This document shows, piece by piece, positions 18,947-27,161 of a stretch of DNA of 64,000 nucleotides (its first letter is position 1; every line of letters starts with the position of its first letter). The notes under the pieces were generated by a model, which saw only the letters and a program-made list of their open reading frames with translations, was not told the origin of the DNA and did not search any database. The stretch comes from Giardia muris (lineage: Eukaryota; Fornicata; Diplomonadida; Hexamitidae): contig CM016928.1 in assembly GCA_006247105.1 (NCBI GenBank), positions 248,001-312,000 on the forward strand, read 5' to 3'. Position numbers and translations under genes: made by a program.

Positions 18947-19594
18947 ATGTCCGCGATGAACGTCTTTCGGATCGCGGGAGACCTTTTGCACGCGGCGTCG
19001 CGGGCGCTCCTCGTCCGCCGCTTGCGTGGGACCGGGTCCTGTGCAGGGATCTCGCTCAAAACGCAGCTGGTCTACGCGTTCGTCTTTCTAACCCGGTACG
19101 TCGATATCTTCTGGAACTTCTCCTCTCTTTACAACTGGGTCTTCAAGATCTATTACTTGGCGATCACCGGGTACACCATCTACCTGATCGCCTTCCGCTA
19201 TAACCAGAGCTACGAGGCGGCCCTAGATAAGATGCCCGTTCTGTACTTATTGATCCCCTCCTATCTCCTTGGGCTTATTCTGGCGCGTCCCTGGTCATTC
19301 TTTGAGGCGTTCTGGACCGGGTCCCTCATCCTTGAGGCGATCGCGATGACCCCGCAATTTCTGATGCTGTATCTTTCGCGAAACATAGAGAACTTCACGG
19401 CGGACTACGTCGCCACGCTCGGGGGTTATCGCTTCCTGTACATCCTGAACTGGTGTTATCGTACCATCCGTGGAACACGTATCGGGCTGATCACTTGGTT
19501 CACAGGAATCGTCCAAACGATCCTTTATGGTGAGTTCTTTTACTACTGGCTTCGAAGTAAGGTAGAACGGAAAGCCTTTAGCCTTCCAAGCTGA
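18947..19594 (+). CDS. ERD2: ER lumen protein-retaining (KDEL) receptor
   Basis: This 215-residue, seven-segment membrane protein begins MSAMNVFRIAGDLLHAAS and continues GTGSCAGISLKTQL, matching the ERD2 start (MNIFRxxGDxxH, then SCAGISxKxQ). TRYVDIFWNF, FYNQSYEAA-like and ILYGEFFYYW segments follow. ERD2 returns escaped ER-resident proteins from Golgi-like compartments. Giardia lacks a stacked Golgi, so the receptor probably cycles between the ER and peripheral vesicles. The ATG at 18947 is chosen from its AT-rich leader; the ATG at 18956 matches the family start more closely. It diverges from eS6. Confidence 0.95.
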   Translation: MSAMNVFRIAGDLLHAASRALLVRRLRGTGSCAGISLKTQLVYAFVFLTRYVDIFWNFSSLYNWVFKIYYLAITGYTIYLIAFRYNQSYEAALDKMPVLYLLIPSYLLGLILARPWSFFEAFWTGSLILEAIAMTPQFLMLYLSRNIENFTADYVATLGGYRFLYILNWCYRTIRGTRIGLITWFTGIVQTILYGEFFYYWLRSKVERKAFSLPS

Positions 19595-19866
19595 GTGGCT
19601 CGCAGGATTAACTGGTACAGCGCGCGTCTATGATACTGGCCTAGTTGCCTGACCTGCCTCACTTCGATTCAACTAATGTTTCCCTCTCTGCTCCCAAAAG
19701 GCGCCCCCTCGGCTAAGGTAAACCCTCCGGGACAAGAGAGAAGGTAAGAACACGTCATCCGGGCGTCCAGGTACAAGTCAATGATAATCCCTCTTCATTG
19801 GACAGACCAAGGACTGTCTCCATGCCCCAAATACAACTACAAGCCCGCCCTATCCATCTATCCACT
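19595..19866. other. 272-bp convergent gap
   Basis: This gap lies between the KDEL receptor stop and the cyclin stop. It is unusually long for a convergent pair here. I looked for tRNA-like boxes, hairpins and small ORFs and found nothing convincing. A TTCGATTC near 19663 lacks the flanking stem of a T-arm. Confidence 0.4.
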
Positions 19867-20508
19867 CTATTGTGCCTCTGATTCCAGGCACAAAGTTCCT
19901 TGGTGTAAGCCAGACGTGATCGCCAGGACACAAGGTGAGGCTGGAACCTGGTCGACAAAGCTACTTCGATAAGCCTCAACGACGTCTGAGCTCTCCAGGA
20001 AGGCCCGATACTCCGAAGCCGTGATAAGGACGTTCCACTGGATAAGAGTCAAATACTGCTGCTCCAACGTCGCAAGGAAGCTTACGCCATAATGCGAGAA
20101 CGTCAGCTTGTCCCAGGACTCGAGGTCGTACACGCAGTCCTCCAGGAGGGCCACCGCGACTATCAGGCTTATTAGGGCGATACGATAGATATTCAGGTGG
20201 GTCAATGGCTGCCTAGGATTAAGGGTGTGGAACCGCCGGATCAAGAGGATGGAGGCGATGAAGCATTGCCGTTGGACGCCCGTCTTCTTCGCGAGTAGTC
20301 CCAGGAACTGTTCGAGAGGCATGTTTGGCTCCGTGTTGGCCACCCCGGTCCCAGTCCCAACTTCATCGGACGGCCCGGACAGGAGCATCTCGACGAGACG
20401 GGTATAAAAGCAAGAAAACTGCCAGCCCGTGAGATAATCGACGGCCGGGAGGTCGCCTGCCGTCCGGGCGGAGCTCAGCGAGGTGGATCCACTCTGTTGG
20501 ATAAACAT
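19867..20508 (-). CDS. PHO80-type (P/U) cyclin
   Basis: Residues about 65-175 match a Pho80-like cyclin box. Visible elements are the helix pair QCFIASILLIRRFHTL, then HLNIYRIALISLIVAVALLEDCVYD (hRLLitallvAxKxxdD type), then SFLATLEQQYLTLIQWNVLI (the LNxLExxFLxxIxW signature). Such cyclins bind a CDK and steer it towards nutrient or growth signalling. The 213-residue length is normal for the group. The ATG lies just after a poly-A run and AAGCTTGG on the minus strand. The partner kinase is not in this window. Confidence 0.75.
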   Translation of the reverse strand: MFIQQSGSTSLSSARTAGDLPAVDYLTGWQFSCFYTRLVEMLLSGPSDEVGTGTGVANTEPNMPLEQFLGLLAKKTGVQRQCFIASILLIRRFHTLNPRQPLTHLNIYRIALISLIVAVALLEDCVYDLESWDKLTFSHYGVSFLATLEQQYLTLIQWNVLITASEYRAFLESSDVVEAYRSSFVDQVPASPCVLAITSGLHQGTLCLESEAQ

Positions 20509-20633
20509 CCAAGCTTTTTTTGTACTTATGTTCAGTTGTCATACGGGAGCGTGAGAGGACTCGAGCAGGAAGAGGGCTGAGAGACGGAAGAAGAAGGACC
20601 ACGATTTTACCCAGACCCCAGCCGTTTCAGGAG
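20509..20633. other. 125-bp spacer
   Basis: This separates the cyclin start from the SBDS stop. The minus strand has an A-run next to the cyclin ATG. Nothing else recognisable was seen. Confidence 0.4.
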
Positions 20634-21404
20634 TCACTTCACTTTCAACTTTGTCGTGGTATGAAGCGTTGCAGACGCCAACGGGTGTATTTCTTGCAGA
20701 ATTCGTTTGAGTAAGGCATAGGACTCGGGATGAACGGAGCCATTGATGAAGCACGCCCCCTGCTCAAAGGCGGCCGTGGTATGATCAAGAAGAAGACCAC
20801 ACTCCCGAGTACAACGAAGAAGACTGTCCTTAGCAACTGAAAGAGGAAGAGAAAGGCAGACGTCCAAAGGCTTCGGGATTATAAGGTCGTGGTACTTGGC
20901 CTTCAACCTCTTGATGACGTGTGCCGCCTGAGCCGATGGTGGCTGAGTATTTGGACGGTAATGTAGTAGACGAATGGCTTCTTCAAGAACTGGGGTTGGG
21001 AAGGGGCCACCGGTCGCCCCGTTGGTAGTTCGGGCGCGTATGAGAGTAACCAGCTGCGCCACTAAGCGCTCGGACTCTGTGGAACGCTCGATCAATGAGC
21101 TCTGCAAACGGCCAGTCCTGACAATCCGATCACACACATCTGCGTAGTTGGAGGTTCCGAAGGCCTTTTCGAGCGCCTCCGAGCTATGGATGATCCCCCT
21201 CGCAGCGTCCGCGAAGACCAGGCGCGATTGGAGGACGTCGTCAATGCTCCCCTCAAGATTATTCCGATACAACAGTGCCTTGTTGTGGTAGCACGCCACC
21301 TCGAACTTGAGACCGTTCCGAGTCAGGTGGGCGATGGAAACGTTCGTGTACAGCTTCTGAGTGACTGGCTGGGTCAGTCGTTGACGCTGTCCTCCTGTCG
21401 CCAT
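20634..21404 (-). CDS. SBDS: Ribosome maturation protein SBDS
   Basis: Strong match to SBDS/Sdo1: QPVTQKLYTNV near residue 12, GLKFEVACYHNKAL, DDVLQSRLVFADAARG, LEKAFGT, and the helical domain with PVLEEAIRLLHY and AAHVIKRLKAKYHDL. The length is 256 residues against about 250 in human. SBDS, with the GTPase EFL1, releases eIF6 from new 60S subunits. The ATG is preceded by a TTTTTTTATC stretch that also lies upstream of the divergent NOP10 gene, 17 bp away. The 3' end carries AGTGAAG overlapping the last codons, one mismatch from the poly(A) consensus. Confidence 0.95.
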   Translation of the reverse strand: MATGGQRQRLTQPVTQKLYTNVSIAHLTRNGLKFEVACYHNKALLYRNNLEGSIDDVLQSRLVFADAARGIIHSSEALEKAFGTSNYADVCDRIVRTGRLQSSLIERSTESERLVAQLVTLIRARTTNGATGGPFPTPVLEEAIRLLHYRPNTQPPSAQAAHVIKRLKAKYHDLIIPKPLDVCLSLPLSVAKDSLLRCTRECGLLLDHTTAAFEQGACFINGSVHPESYALLKRILQEIHPLASATLHTTTKLKVK

Positions 21405-21421
21405 GATAAAAAAGAAGCTTC
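21405..21421. promoter_or_regulatory. 17-bp bidirectional promoter of SBDS and NOP10
   Basis: ATAAAAAAGAAGCTTC is almost the entire space between the two start codons. The A-run gives both genes an AT-rich initiator, so two ribosome-biogenesis genes share one very small control region. Confidence 0.6.
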
Positions 21422-21619
21422 ATGTACTTACAGCGGTGCACGGCCTGCGACACGCACACGCTCCAGGAGAGGTGCCCGAAATGTGGGGCTGCGACGCGCA
21501 GTGCGCACCCGGCCCGCTTCAGCCCGGACGACCCATACTCGGAGGAGCGCACGACGTTCTTTGCTCGCTTCCCTGGGATCAACCCGATGACAAAGCCCCC
21601 CTTCGACTTCTCCATCTGA
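21422..21619 (+). CDS. NOP10: H/ACA snoRNP protein NOP10, with zinc-ribbon cysteines
   Basis: This 65-residue protein carries the NOP10 signature SAHPARFSPDDPYS, and its length matches human (64). NOP10 is a core subunit of H/ACA pseudouridylation particles, alongside dyskerin/Cbf5, Gar1 and Nhp2. The N-terminus has two CxxC pairs (Cys6/Cys9 and Cys18/Cys21), as in archaeal Nop10. Animal and yeast Nop10 lack this zinc ribbon. The gene diverges from SBDS. Confidence 0.9.
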   Translation: MYLQRCTACDTHTLQERCPKCGAATRSAHPARFSPDDPYSEERTTFFARFPGINPMTKPPFDFSI

Positions 21620-21670
21620 AAGAACCTGAAGGAAGAGAGAGGGAGGGATGGTACTTGTACTGGCTCACGA

Positions 21671-23584
21671 CTATAGCTTGAGCTTGCGCCGTTGGGAATA
21701 TAGCTTGGTCGAATGAATGAGCTTCATTTGCTGTTCGAGGTGTCTTCTCAGGCGTTCCTCGCGGTCATGAGTGAGATCGAGCTGTTTCTGGTACTCTTGA
21801 GGTAGGATCGCCGGAGTGATGATTTGGCCCTTTGTCGATGCTGCGTTGCGCTGGATTGAGCCGTAGAACCCGGTGACAGATTGCCATTCAGGTCCTACTG
21901 CAGTGGTTAGATAAGCTGCATAATCGACATCTGAAACTCCATAGATTCCCTTGGCAGAAAACATCTCCGTTGCTTCTTTTGTTCGTGCTTCGTTGAGGGC
22001 GACATGTGACAGCGCCAAATCCTTTCGGAGTTTCATCTTCTCGGATAACTCCGCTGCTAAAGCTACCCGTCTGGCCATTTGCTTGAAGCTGATCTGTCTT
22101 TTCTTCCGATCCGACATCCCCTCGCCGAACCAGCTACCCCAGCCATGCAAGAAGGTATCCTGGTCCTCTCCATCGGCCCTCACGTTATTCATGATCATCG
22201 CGCCCTTCTCCGCCAGGAACTCGTCGTTCTGTTCATTACTGGCAAACATAGTCGCCAATGCCGTCTCCGTCGGCGCTTCGGGAAGGGTTGTGGTGTCGAT
22301 CTCTCCCGTAAAGGTGGAGGGTGGCTCCTTCACCTCATCCTTATGTAACGCCTTCCGTAGAAATGGGTTCTCTTGTGTCAAAGGACGTCGTTGCCGTCGC
22401 GTGGGTCTGATGATCACTTTAGGCTTGAAAGGATCTGTAGCATTCTGGACCGGGTGTTCTTCATCAGCTTCCTCTTTAAGTGGCTCAGCATCAGCATCAT
22501 CGCCGTTAGAGGCGCTTCCGTCCTGAGGTTCGACGGGAAGGCCCAATATTTGGCGTCCCATCAGGCCAACGCTAGGCTTTGGTGCTGCCTGTGTGGGCTT
22601 AGCATTCTCTTCCTTTGATTCCTCATCGAACATCGTATTGAGTTCTTCCAGGTTTTGTCGAAACTCCTGTTGCTTTCGAAGAGCCTTTCGCATGAAGGCA
22701 AGACCCATGACGCCTTGTGTATCCTCCTTGGCTTCAGGATCATAGTCGGGGATCTCATCGTCCTGTAGTTGTGGTTCCAGTCGTGCTTGTTCTCGTTGAA
22801 AGCGAGTCATCCCTTGTGTGGCCATAGAGTATTTCGTGTCGAGTTGATCCACCAATTCGTCGTCAAGGCTATCATCAAACTCCATTACCGGGTGGGCATC
22901 AATAGCAGCATGACGGTTCTTCGCTTTCTGCCGCTGCTCCAAGGCCTGCAGCCTCTTTTCACGGTTGTGAATGCGACGAAAGCTTTTCGACTTGATCTTG
23001 GACCAGGCTCTGAGCTTCCTCTCGTTATAATGGATCAGGGCACGAAGGCGAGCAACCTCTGCATTCGATCGGGTCATTTCCTGTTGGGTGACCGCCTGGG
23101 ACTCAAGATCCAACGAAGGGGGGGTAAAAATCAACCCGGCCTCGGTCAAGGCTGCCGTTATCTCATCATTTTGTGGTTGCTTTATCGACTGAAGGGTGGA
23201 GGTATCCGTATCGCGGTGATACTTCAGATAGACGTCGGGGCCGGTTTGGGCCTCAATAACAGGCTTCCATTTGTCCAAATCGCCAAAGACTTGTTTCTGA
23301 ACCAGTCGTCGTTCTCTAGCCAGACGCTGAGTCGTTGAGACGGCTGTGTTGGAGACATCCACAGGGTCTGAGGACTTTAGCCCATACTGATTTGCTAGGC
23401 GCGCAACGAGGTCGTTATCATCCGTCATGGTCATTAGGTCTCGAATGAACCCGGAAAGATTGGAGTGTTTCACCTCATCCTCCTGCGGGAGCATCTTTCG
23501 GAGTAGCAGACCCGTGGTCTCGTCATCACTACTTGAGGAGAAGCTGGCAGATCTCGATGAGGCTCTTGAAGACGAGTCCGTCAT
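21671..23584 (-). CDS. UTP14: U3 snoRNP / small-subunit processome protein UTP14
   Basis: This 637-residue, charged, mostly helical protein has UTP14 hallmarks: KIKSKSFRRI (about residue 195), LAFMRKALRKQQEF, a short NPFLRKAL box, a FLAEKGAMI-type helix and HGWGSWFGEG (about residue 480, the GWGxWxG motif). UTP14 sits in the 90S pre-ribosome and activates the helicase Dhr1. The N-terminus is Ser-rich. The ATG follows CAAGAAA. A probable poly(A) signal of the upstream deaminase gene lies 8 bp before this ATG. Confidence 0.85.
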   Translation of the reverse strand: MTDSSSRASSRSASFSSSSDDETTGLLLRKMLPQEDEVKHSNLSGFIRDLMTMTDDNDLVARLANQYGLKSSDPVDVSNTAVSTTQRLARERRLVQKQVFGDLDKWKPVIEAQTGPDVYLKYHRDTDTSTLQSIKQPQNDEITAALTEAGLIFTPPSLDLESQAVTQQEMTRSNAEVARLRALIHYNERKLRAWSKIKSKSFRRIHNREKRLQALEQRQKAKNRHAAIDAHPVMEFDDSLDDELVDQLDTKYSMATQGMTRFQREQARLEPQLQDDEIPDYDPEAKEDTQGVMGLAFMRKALRKQQEFRQNLEELNTMFDEESKEENAKPTQAAPKPSVGLMGRQILGLPVEPQDGSASNGDDADAEPLKEEADEEHPVQNATDPFKPKVIIRPTRRQRRPLTQENPFLRKALHKDEVKEPPSTFTGEIDTTTLPEAPTETALATMFASNEQNDEFLAEKGAMIMNNVRADGEDQDTFLHGWGSWFGEGMSDRKKRQISFKQMARRVALAAELSEKMKLRKDLALSHVALNEARTKEATEMFSAKGIYGVSDVDYAAYLTTAVGPEWQSVTGFYGSIQRNAASTKGQIITPAILPQEYQKQLDLTHDREERLRRHLEQQMKLIHSTKLYSQRRKLKL

Positions 23585-23591
23585 TTTCTTG

Positions 23592-23598
23592 ATTCACT
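23592..23598 (-). terminator. Poly(A) signal AGTGAAT
   Basis: The minus strand reads AGTGAAT, an exact match to AGTRAAY. It is about 47 bp after the deaminase stop and 8 bp before the UTP14 start. Confidence 0.55.
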
Positions 23599-23644
23599 TC
23601 ACATCATTAAGGTCCTGGCTCTGAGAAGGGCCTGTTCTTGAAGC

Positions 23645-24460
23645 TTAGTTCGCCGTCACAGCCCCGACCTTGCAGGAGGCCTTCCCGCAGCAGGTATGGC
23701 ATCCCGGGTGCTCATTATGGCAGCTACCCGCGTCCAACCCAGCACCAGCCTCAGGGTCGACGAAGAAGGTACACATCCCATGCTCCTGAAGAAGTGAGGC
23801 GGGGCAGTTGACCGTTGCCGCGTTCTTGATGGAAGCGGTAACCGCCGCCTCCTTCCCACTCCCGGTTGCAAGAAGGACGATCTCCCTGCTGCTCATGATC
23901 GTGGCGATCCCGGCGGAAAGAGCCTGGGTCGGGACCTTCGTCTTGTCCCCACCGAAGAAGCGTGCGTTCGCGTCTATTGTGCTCTGGGTGAGGTCGACCA
24001 CGCGCGTACGGGAAGTCTTAGGAGAGCCGGGCTCGTTGAAGGCGATATGGCCATTATGGCCGATCCCAAGAAGCCAGATGTCACAGGGGCCGATCTCCGC
24101 CAACTCCTTCTCATAACGAGCACACTCCTCGGCTGGGTTCGGGGCCATCCCGTTGAGGAAGTGGACGTTCTCCTGCTTGATGTTGACCTTGCTGAAGAGG
24201 TGCTCCTGCATGAAGTAACGATAGCTCTGGTCATGAGTCGCAGGGAGACCAAGATACTCGTCAAGGTTGAAGGTGGAAACCTGAGAGAAGTCGAGGCCCT
24301 CCTCACGGTGCATACGGGCCAGCTCGTTGTAGACGGGGATCGGCGTCGAGCCCGTCGCCAGTCCAAGGACGGCGGAAGGTTTGGCCTTGATGACCGCGGC
24401 AATACGACGAGCAAGGGAAAGGGCAGGGGTCTCGTTCCTGACGACTGTGATCGGCGCCAT
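23645..24460 (-). CDS. nagB: Glucosamine-6-phosphate deaminase/isomerase, Cys-rich tail
   Basis: Family motifs are intact: GLATGSTP (33-40, phosphate loop), FNLDEYLGL (64-72, catalytic Asp) and GIGHNGHIAFNEPGS (132-146, catalytic His138 and Glu143). Asn136 replaces the Asp seen in the E. coli and human enzymes, as in some bacterial forms. The enzyme interconverts fructose-6-phosphate and glucosamine-6-phosphate. In Giardia this step starts synthesis of the GalNAc cyst-wall polymer, and one copy is induced in encystation. The C-terminus, instead of the usual helix, is a Cys/His-rich tail (about 245-265) with six cysteines. The ATG follows AAGAAAAAG. A CTACAG element lies 36 bp upstream. Confidence 0.93.
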   Translation of the reverse strand: MAPITVVRNETPALSLARRIAAVIKAKPSAVLGLATGSTPIPVYNELARMHREEGLDFSQVSTFNLDEYLGLPATHDQSYRYFMQEHLFSKVNIKQENVHFLNGMAPNPAEECARYEKELAEIGPCDIWLLGIGHNGHIAFNEPGSPKTSRTRVVDLTQSTIDANARFFGGDKTKVPTQALSAGIATIMSSREIVLLATGSGKEAAVTASIKNAATVNCPASLLQEHGMCTFFVDPEAGAGLDAGSCHNEHPGCHTCCGKASCKVGAVTAN

Positions 24461-24547
24461 CTTTTTCTTTTCTTCCGGACGAGTAGCCTTGCAGACTGTA
24501 GCGCATCACTGAAGGCTGTAAACTGCAAACCTATTCAGTGGTTAAAA
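24461..24547. promoter_or_regulatory. Divergent promoter region with Myb-like CTACAG element
   Basis: This 87-bp region separates the deaminase (minus) from the gene at 24548 (plus). A-runs lie next to both ATGs. The minus strand has CTACAG at 24501-24496. C(T/A)ACAG is the reported target of the Giardia encystation factor Myb2. Chance occurrence of such a hexamer in 87 bp is not negligible. Confidence 0.4.
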
Positions 24548-26323
24548 ATGCAGACCCTAGATGAGAGAATCGCATCTGCTTTGAATACGTCTGCCGACTT
24601 CCTCGAGGCGTTCAATAGCCGCTTGAATGCACCTCCAAGAGAACAGCCAATCACCAATGAGCGAGATAGGAGTGCACGCCTATCGACTCTTTCATTAGCC
24701 CCAACGTCCTGTGTCATCGATGTCCAACCGGAGGAGGTCTCCCCAGTAATCCCAACGGCTGAAACCCTTGTTCTGACGACTAAGGATCGCGAGGACATCA
24801 AAGCATCATTGCAAAGTGATGTTAATTTCCATGCTCTTCTGAAAGACCCTACACGCGCGTCGGACCTGATAGTGAGGATCTTGACCGATCGTAGTGCGAT
24901 GAAGGCTGTCACAGACGCCCTGACTGCCATTCCGCGGCCAAACGTGCATCACATAAGTGATCTTGATCTTCAACGGTGTCTTCTAGACCCTGGGAGTGGC
25001 GAGACTCTTTCTGTAGCCGCAGCACACTTCTTCAACGTCGAGTCTCGAATCTTCGTCTCTATCATCTGTTTGATCTCTGGACTAACGCAACGCTATTTAT
25101 CTGTCATTTTACATCGCACCTCAACGGTTTCCGGTCGTTGCTGGGTCAATGACTTGCCAGATACTCATCATCTCCTTTCCACCCCTGACCTCAAACTCGT
25201 TGCCATTCATCCACTTTTAAGCCTCCCTACCGCCTTTGGAGCATACGACGACCTAGTCCTCTATGGATTCTCAACCGGGGAGGTCACCATCTTTTCCCTT
25301 CGTTCGACAAGCGACGCTTGGACCCTGCCTTGTCGGTCCTTGAGCAAAGCAGTCCTTCCATTTGTGAAAGGAAAGCTTGCCTCGTCCCATACCCCACTTC
25401 TTGAGCTACCAACAGAGGCCTCATACAACACCCCAGTCCAATTGATTACTGGACTAGGCTTTGTGGACTCGGAAAGCGATGGGACACGTACCGCCCTCAA
25501 GGCTATGGTCCTCTTTGGGAGTGGGTGTCTCCTTATGATGACAATTTCTCTTGGTGCCCGTGTCGTTAATGGAAGGCTCGTCCCAGCACATGCCTCCGTC
25601 ACCCCTGCCTCTGCAGAGGAGTATTCGAGGCAGTTGAAACTGCCCTACGATAAGCTCGCCATCTTCATGACCGACGTCACTGTAGCTCACCGTTGTGTCA
25701 CATCTCGAGCACAGGACCTTGATCCCACCCTTGGAACCTCTCCCTTTATCCTCTCCGGCCATGTGGTCGGTACCGTACTAATACAGAGTAGTGCGGATCT
25801 CATTCCGGGATATCGTGCTGAACGTGCAGCTTCATATCTTCAATCGGTCCTTTTCACAAACTGTGCGCCATTCAGTGGTCCTGTTGTCGCCATCAGGTCG
25901 GCATGGTCCTCACAATGTTGCACAGATGCTGAGATCCTCGTCGTTGCCGGAGATATCACTGGCGGCCTTTCGGCTTGGCTTGTTCGCCAGCTGAACTGTC
26001 CCGCAGGCCTTCCATTATTGGCCGTCAGTACAACTGGGACCGATCTTGAGGAGTTTTACAGCTGGTGTGGAAAGATTCAGTGCTCGGAGGCCTTATGCGA
26101 CCTATTGCTGATAGGGAACCAAGTGATGTGTCTCACGACGAGTGGACAGGTTCTCTCCTTCCGAGTTACGAGCCGTGGCTTCGTCGAAGCCTCGACAAGT
26201 TCTCCCCAGACCAACCTAGGAGCATTGACAACGTTGGCATCGGCCTCTTGGGCGGTAACTAATGGCGATCCACAACCTATCCTCACGGCTCGTGGTTCCG
26301 TTATCCGTATCGACCAGCTATGA
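24548..26323 (+). CDS. Beta-propeller protein, possible dynein-2 intermediate-chain-like
   Basis: This 591-residue protein has a polar N-terminal third and a C-terminal beta-rich region. Blade-like strands include LVLYGFSTGEVTIFSLR, ILVVAGDITGGLSAWLVRQ and GPVVAIRSAWSS. The order WxxDLP, AxHPLLSLP, VLYGFSTGEV and GPVVAIR resembles dynein intermediate chains (WDR34/WDR60, DNAI) but is too weak for a firm call. The ATG at 24548 follows GTTAAAA. The frame is open further upstream, but that part is antisense to the deaminase gene. The stop lies 17 bp from the convergent kelch-like gene. Confidence 0.7.
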   Translation: MQTLDERIASALNTSADFLEAFNSRLNAPPREQPITNERDRSARLSTLSLAPTSCVIDVQPEEVSPVIPTAETLVLTTKDREDIKASLQSDVNFHALLKDPTRASDLIVRILTDRSAMKAVTDALTAIPRPNVHHISDLDLQRCLLDPGSGETLSVAAAHFFNVESRIFVSIICLISGLTQRYLSVILHRTSTVSGRCWVNDLPDTHHLLSTPDLKLVAIHPLLSLPTAFGAYDDLVLYGFSTGEVTIFSLRSTSDAWTLPCRSLSKAVLPFVKGKLASSHTPLLELPTEASYNTPVQLITGLGFVDSESDGTRTALKAMVLFGSGCLLMMTISLGARVVNGRLVPAHASVTPASAEEYSRQLKLPYDKLAIFMTDVTVAHRCVTSRAQDLDPTLGTSPFILSGHVVGTVLIQSSADLIPGYRAERAASYLQSVLFTNCAPFSGPVVAIRSAWSSQCCTDAEILVVAGDITGGLSAWLVRQLNCPAGLPLLAVSTTGTDLEEFYSWCGKIQCSEALCDLLLIGNQVMCLTTSGQVLSFRVTSRGFVEASTSSPQTNLGALTTLASASWAVTNGDPQPILTARGSVIRIDQL

Positions 26324-26340
26324 ATTGTAGTTTTCAGGGC

Positions 26341-27129
26341 TCAATGGGGCGATCTGTCGGCATGTTGCATGACGGCGATGGCTGCATTTGAGCGCATGCA
26401 TATGGGGCCTGCGGCCCCGTCCTCTTCGGCTCGAATGATATTACTGTCGAGCGAGGGGCTTGCGGCGGAATGGTGCAGATATTCCTCCTCAATGGGGATT
26501 GAAGACTTTCGGATGCTATTCGGCTCGCTACCGATGTACCACCGTAAGGTCTTTGTATTCAAATGATAAGTAGCTTCAAGTCCGCCACCCTCGATGGAAA
26601 GGGTGTTCTGATTCAATGCTGATGCGGTATGGTATGCCGACCCGGGGGGTTTGTCCTGCGTTTCCAACAACTCCCACTTCTTCTCGTCGAAGAGGAAGGT
26701 GTAAGTTGTATTGAACCGCCTACCAGTGCATAGACTGGAGAAGTAGTAGCCCGATGGATAATATGCAGCATGCTCACTGATGGTCTCTCCACCATGAAGG
26801 AAGAGGCCTGTTCCGACGTGTGTTAGGGATGCCCCATGAAGGGGTGGGAGCTCTGGGCTATGGAATGCAGAGATGTTATTGGTACACATGTTGATTACGA
26901 CTGTCTGTGAGGAAGAAGACTTCCCGGTCTGGTCTGTGATGCAGGTATAGACGACTACGTACTCTCTACAGCGGGCCAGGCAGGAGGAGAGGATTTTACC
27001 CGAGATATAGTCTTTCAGGGCAAAGCTATGGGTCAAAACATACTGTCCGTCTGGACGCCTCGTCTCCTCCTGGAGCGTGCTCCCCTGCAGGCTGTAGCGG
27101 AGGGCCTCGGGGGGAGTCGTCGGTTCCAT
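26341..27129 (-). CDS. Kelch-like beta-propeller protein
   Basis: This 262-residue protein has kelch-type features: a double-glycine strand (GLFLHGGE), a YTFLFDEKKWELLE strand followed by PPGSAYHTASALNQNTLSIEGGG, and a HLNTKTLRWY strand. At most three to four blades are visible, so it may be a partial propeller or may oligomerise. Partner and role are unknown. The ATG at 27129 is preceded by GGAGAATAAA. The open frame extends farther upstream but without an initiator. Confidence 0.7.
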   Translation of the reverse strand: MEPTTPPEALRYSLQGSTLQEETRRPDGQYVLTHSFALKDYISGKILSSCLARCREYVVVYTCITDQTGKSSSSQTVVINMCTNNISAFHSPELPPLHGASLTHVGTGLFLHGGETISEHAAYYPSGYYFSSLCTGRRFNTTYTFLFDEKKWELLETQDKPPGSAYHTASALNQNTLSIEGGGLEATYHLNTKTLRWYIGSEPNSIRKSSIPIEEEYLHHSAASPSLDSNIIRAEEDGAAGPICMRSNAAIAVMQHADRSPH

Positions 27130-27161
27130 TTTATTCTCCTCGTAGGCCTGAGACTGTAAAG
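27130..27161. promoter_or_regulatory. 32-bp divergent promoter
   Basis: This lies between the kelch-like gene (minus) and the gene at 27162 (plus). TTTATTCTCC is next to the minus ATG and GACTGTAAAG next to the plus ATG, giving one short AT-rich initiator each way. Confidence 0.5.

Noticed and set aside
19595..19690. tRNA-like sequence with a GGTACAGC D-arm look and TTCGATTC
   Set aside because: The bases around TTCGATTC do not form a T-stem and no acceptor stem pairs. Not a tRNA.
20700..20715. GCCTTACTCAAAC on the minus strand, like the Giardia RNA-processing motif
   Set aside because: It lacks one base of the CCTTYNHTNAA consensus and lies inside SBDS codons.
24047..24547. Long N-terminal extension of the beta-propeller gene over the deaminase gene
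   Set aside because: The extension is antisense to a well-conserved enzyme and has no support. The ATG at 24548 has a typical leader.
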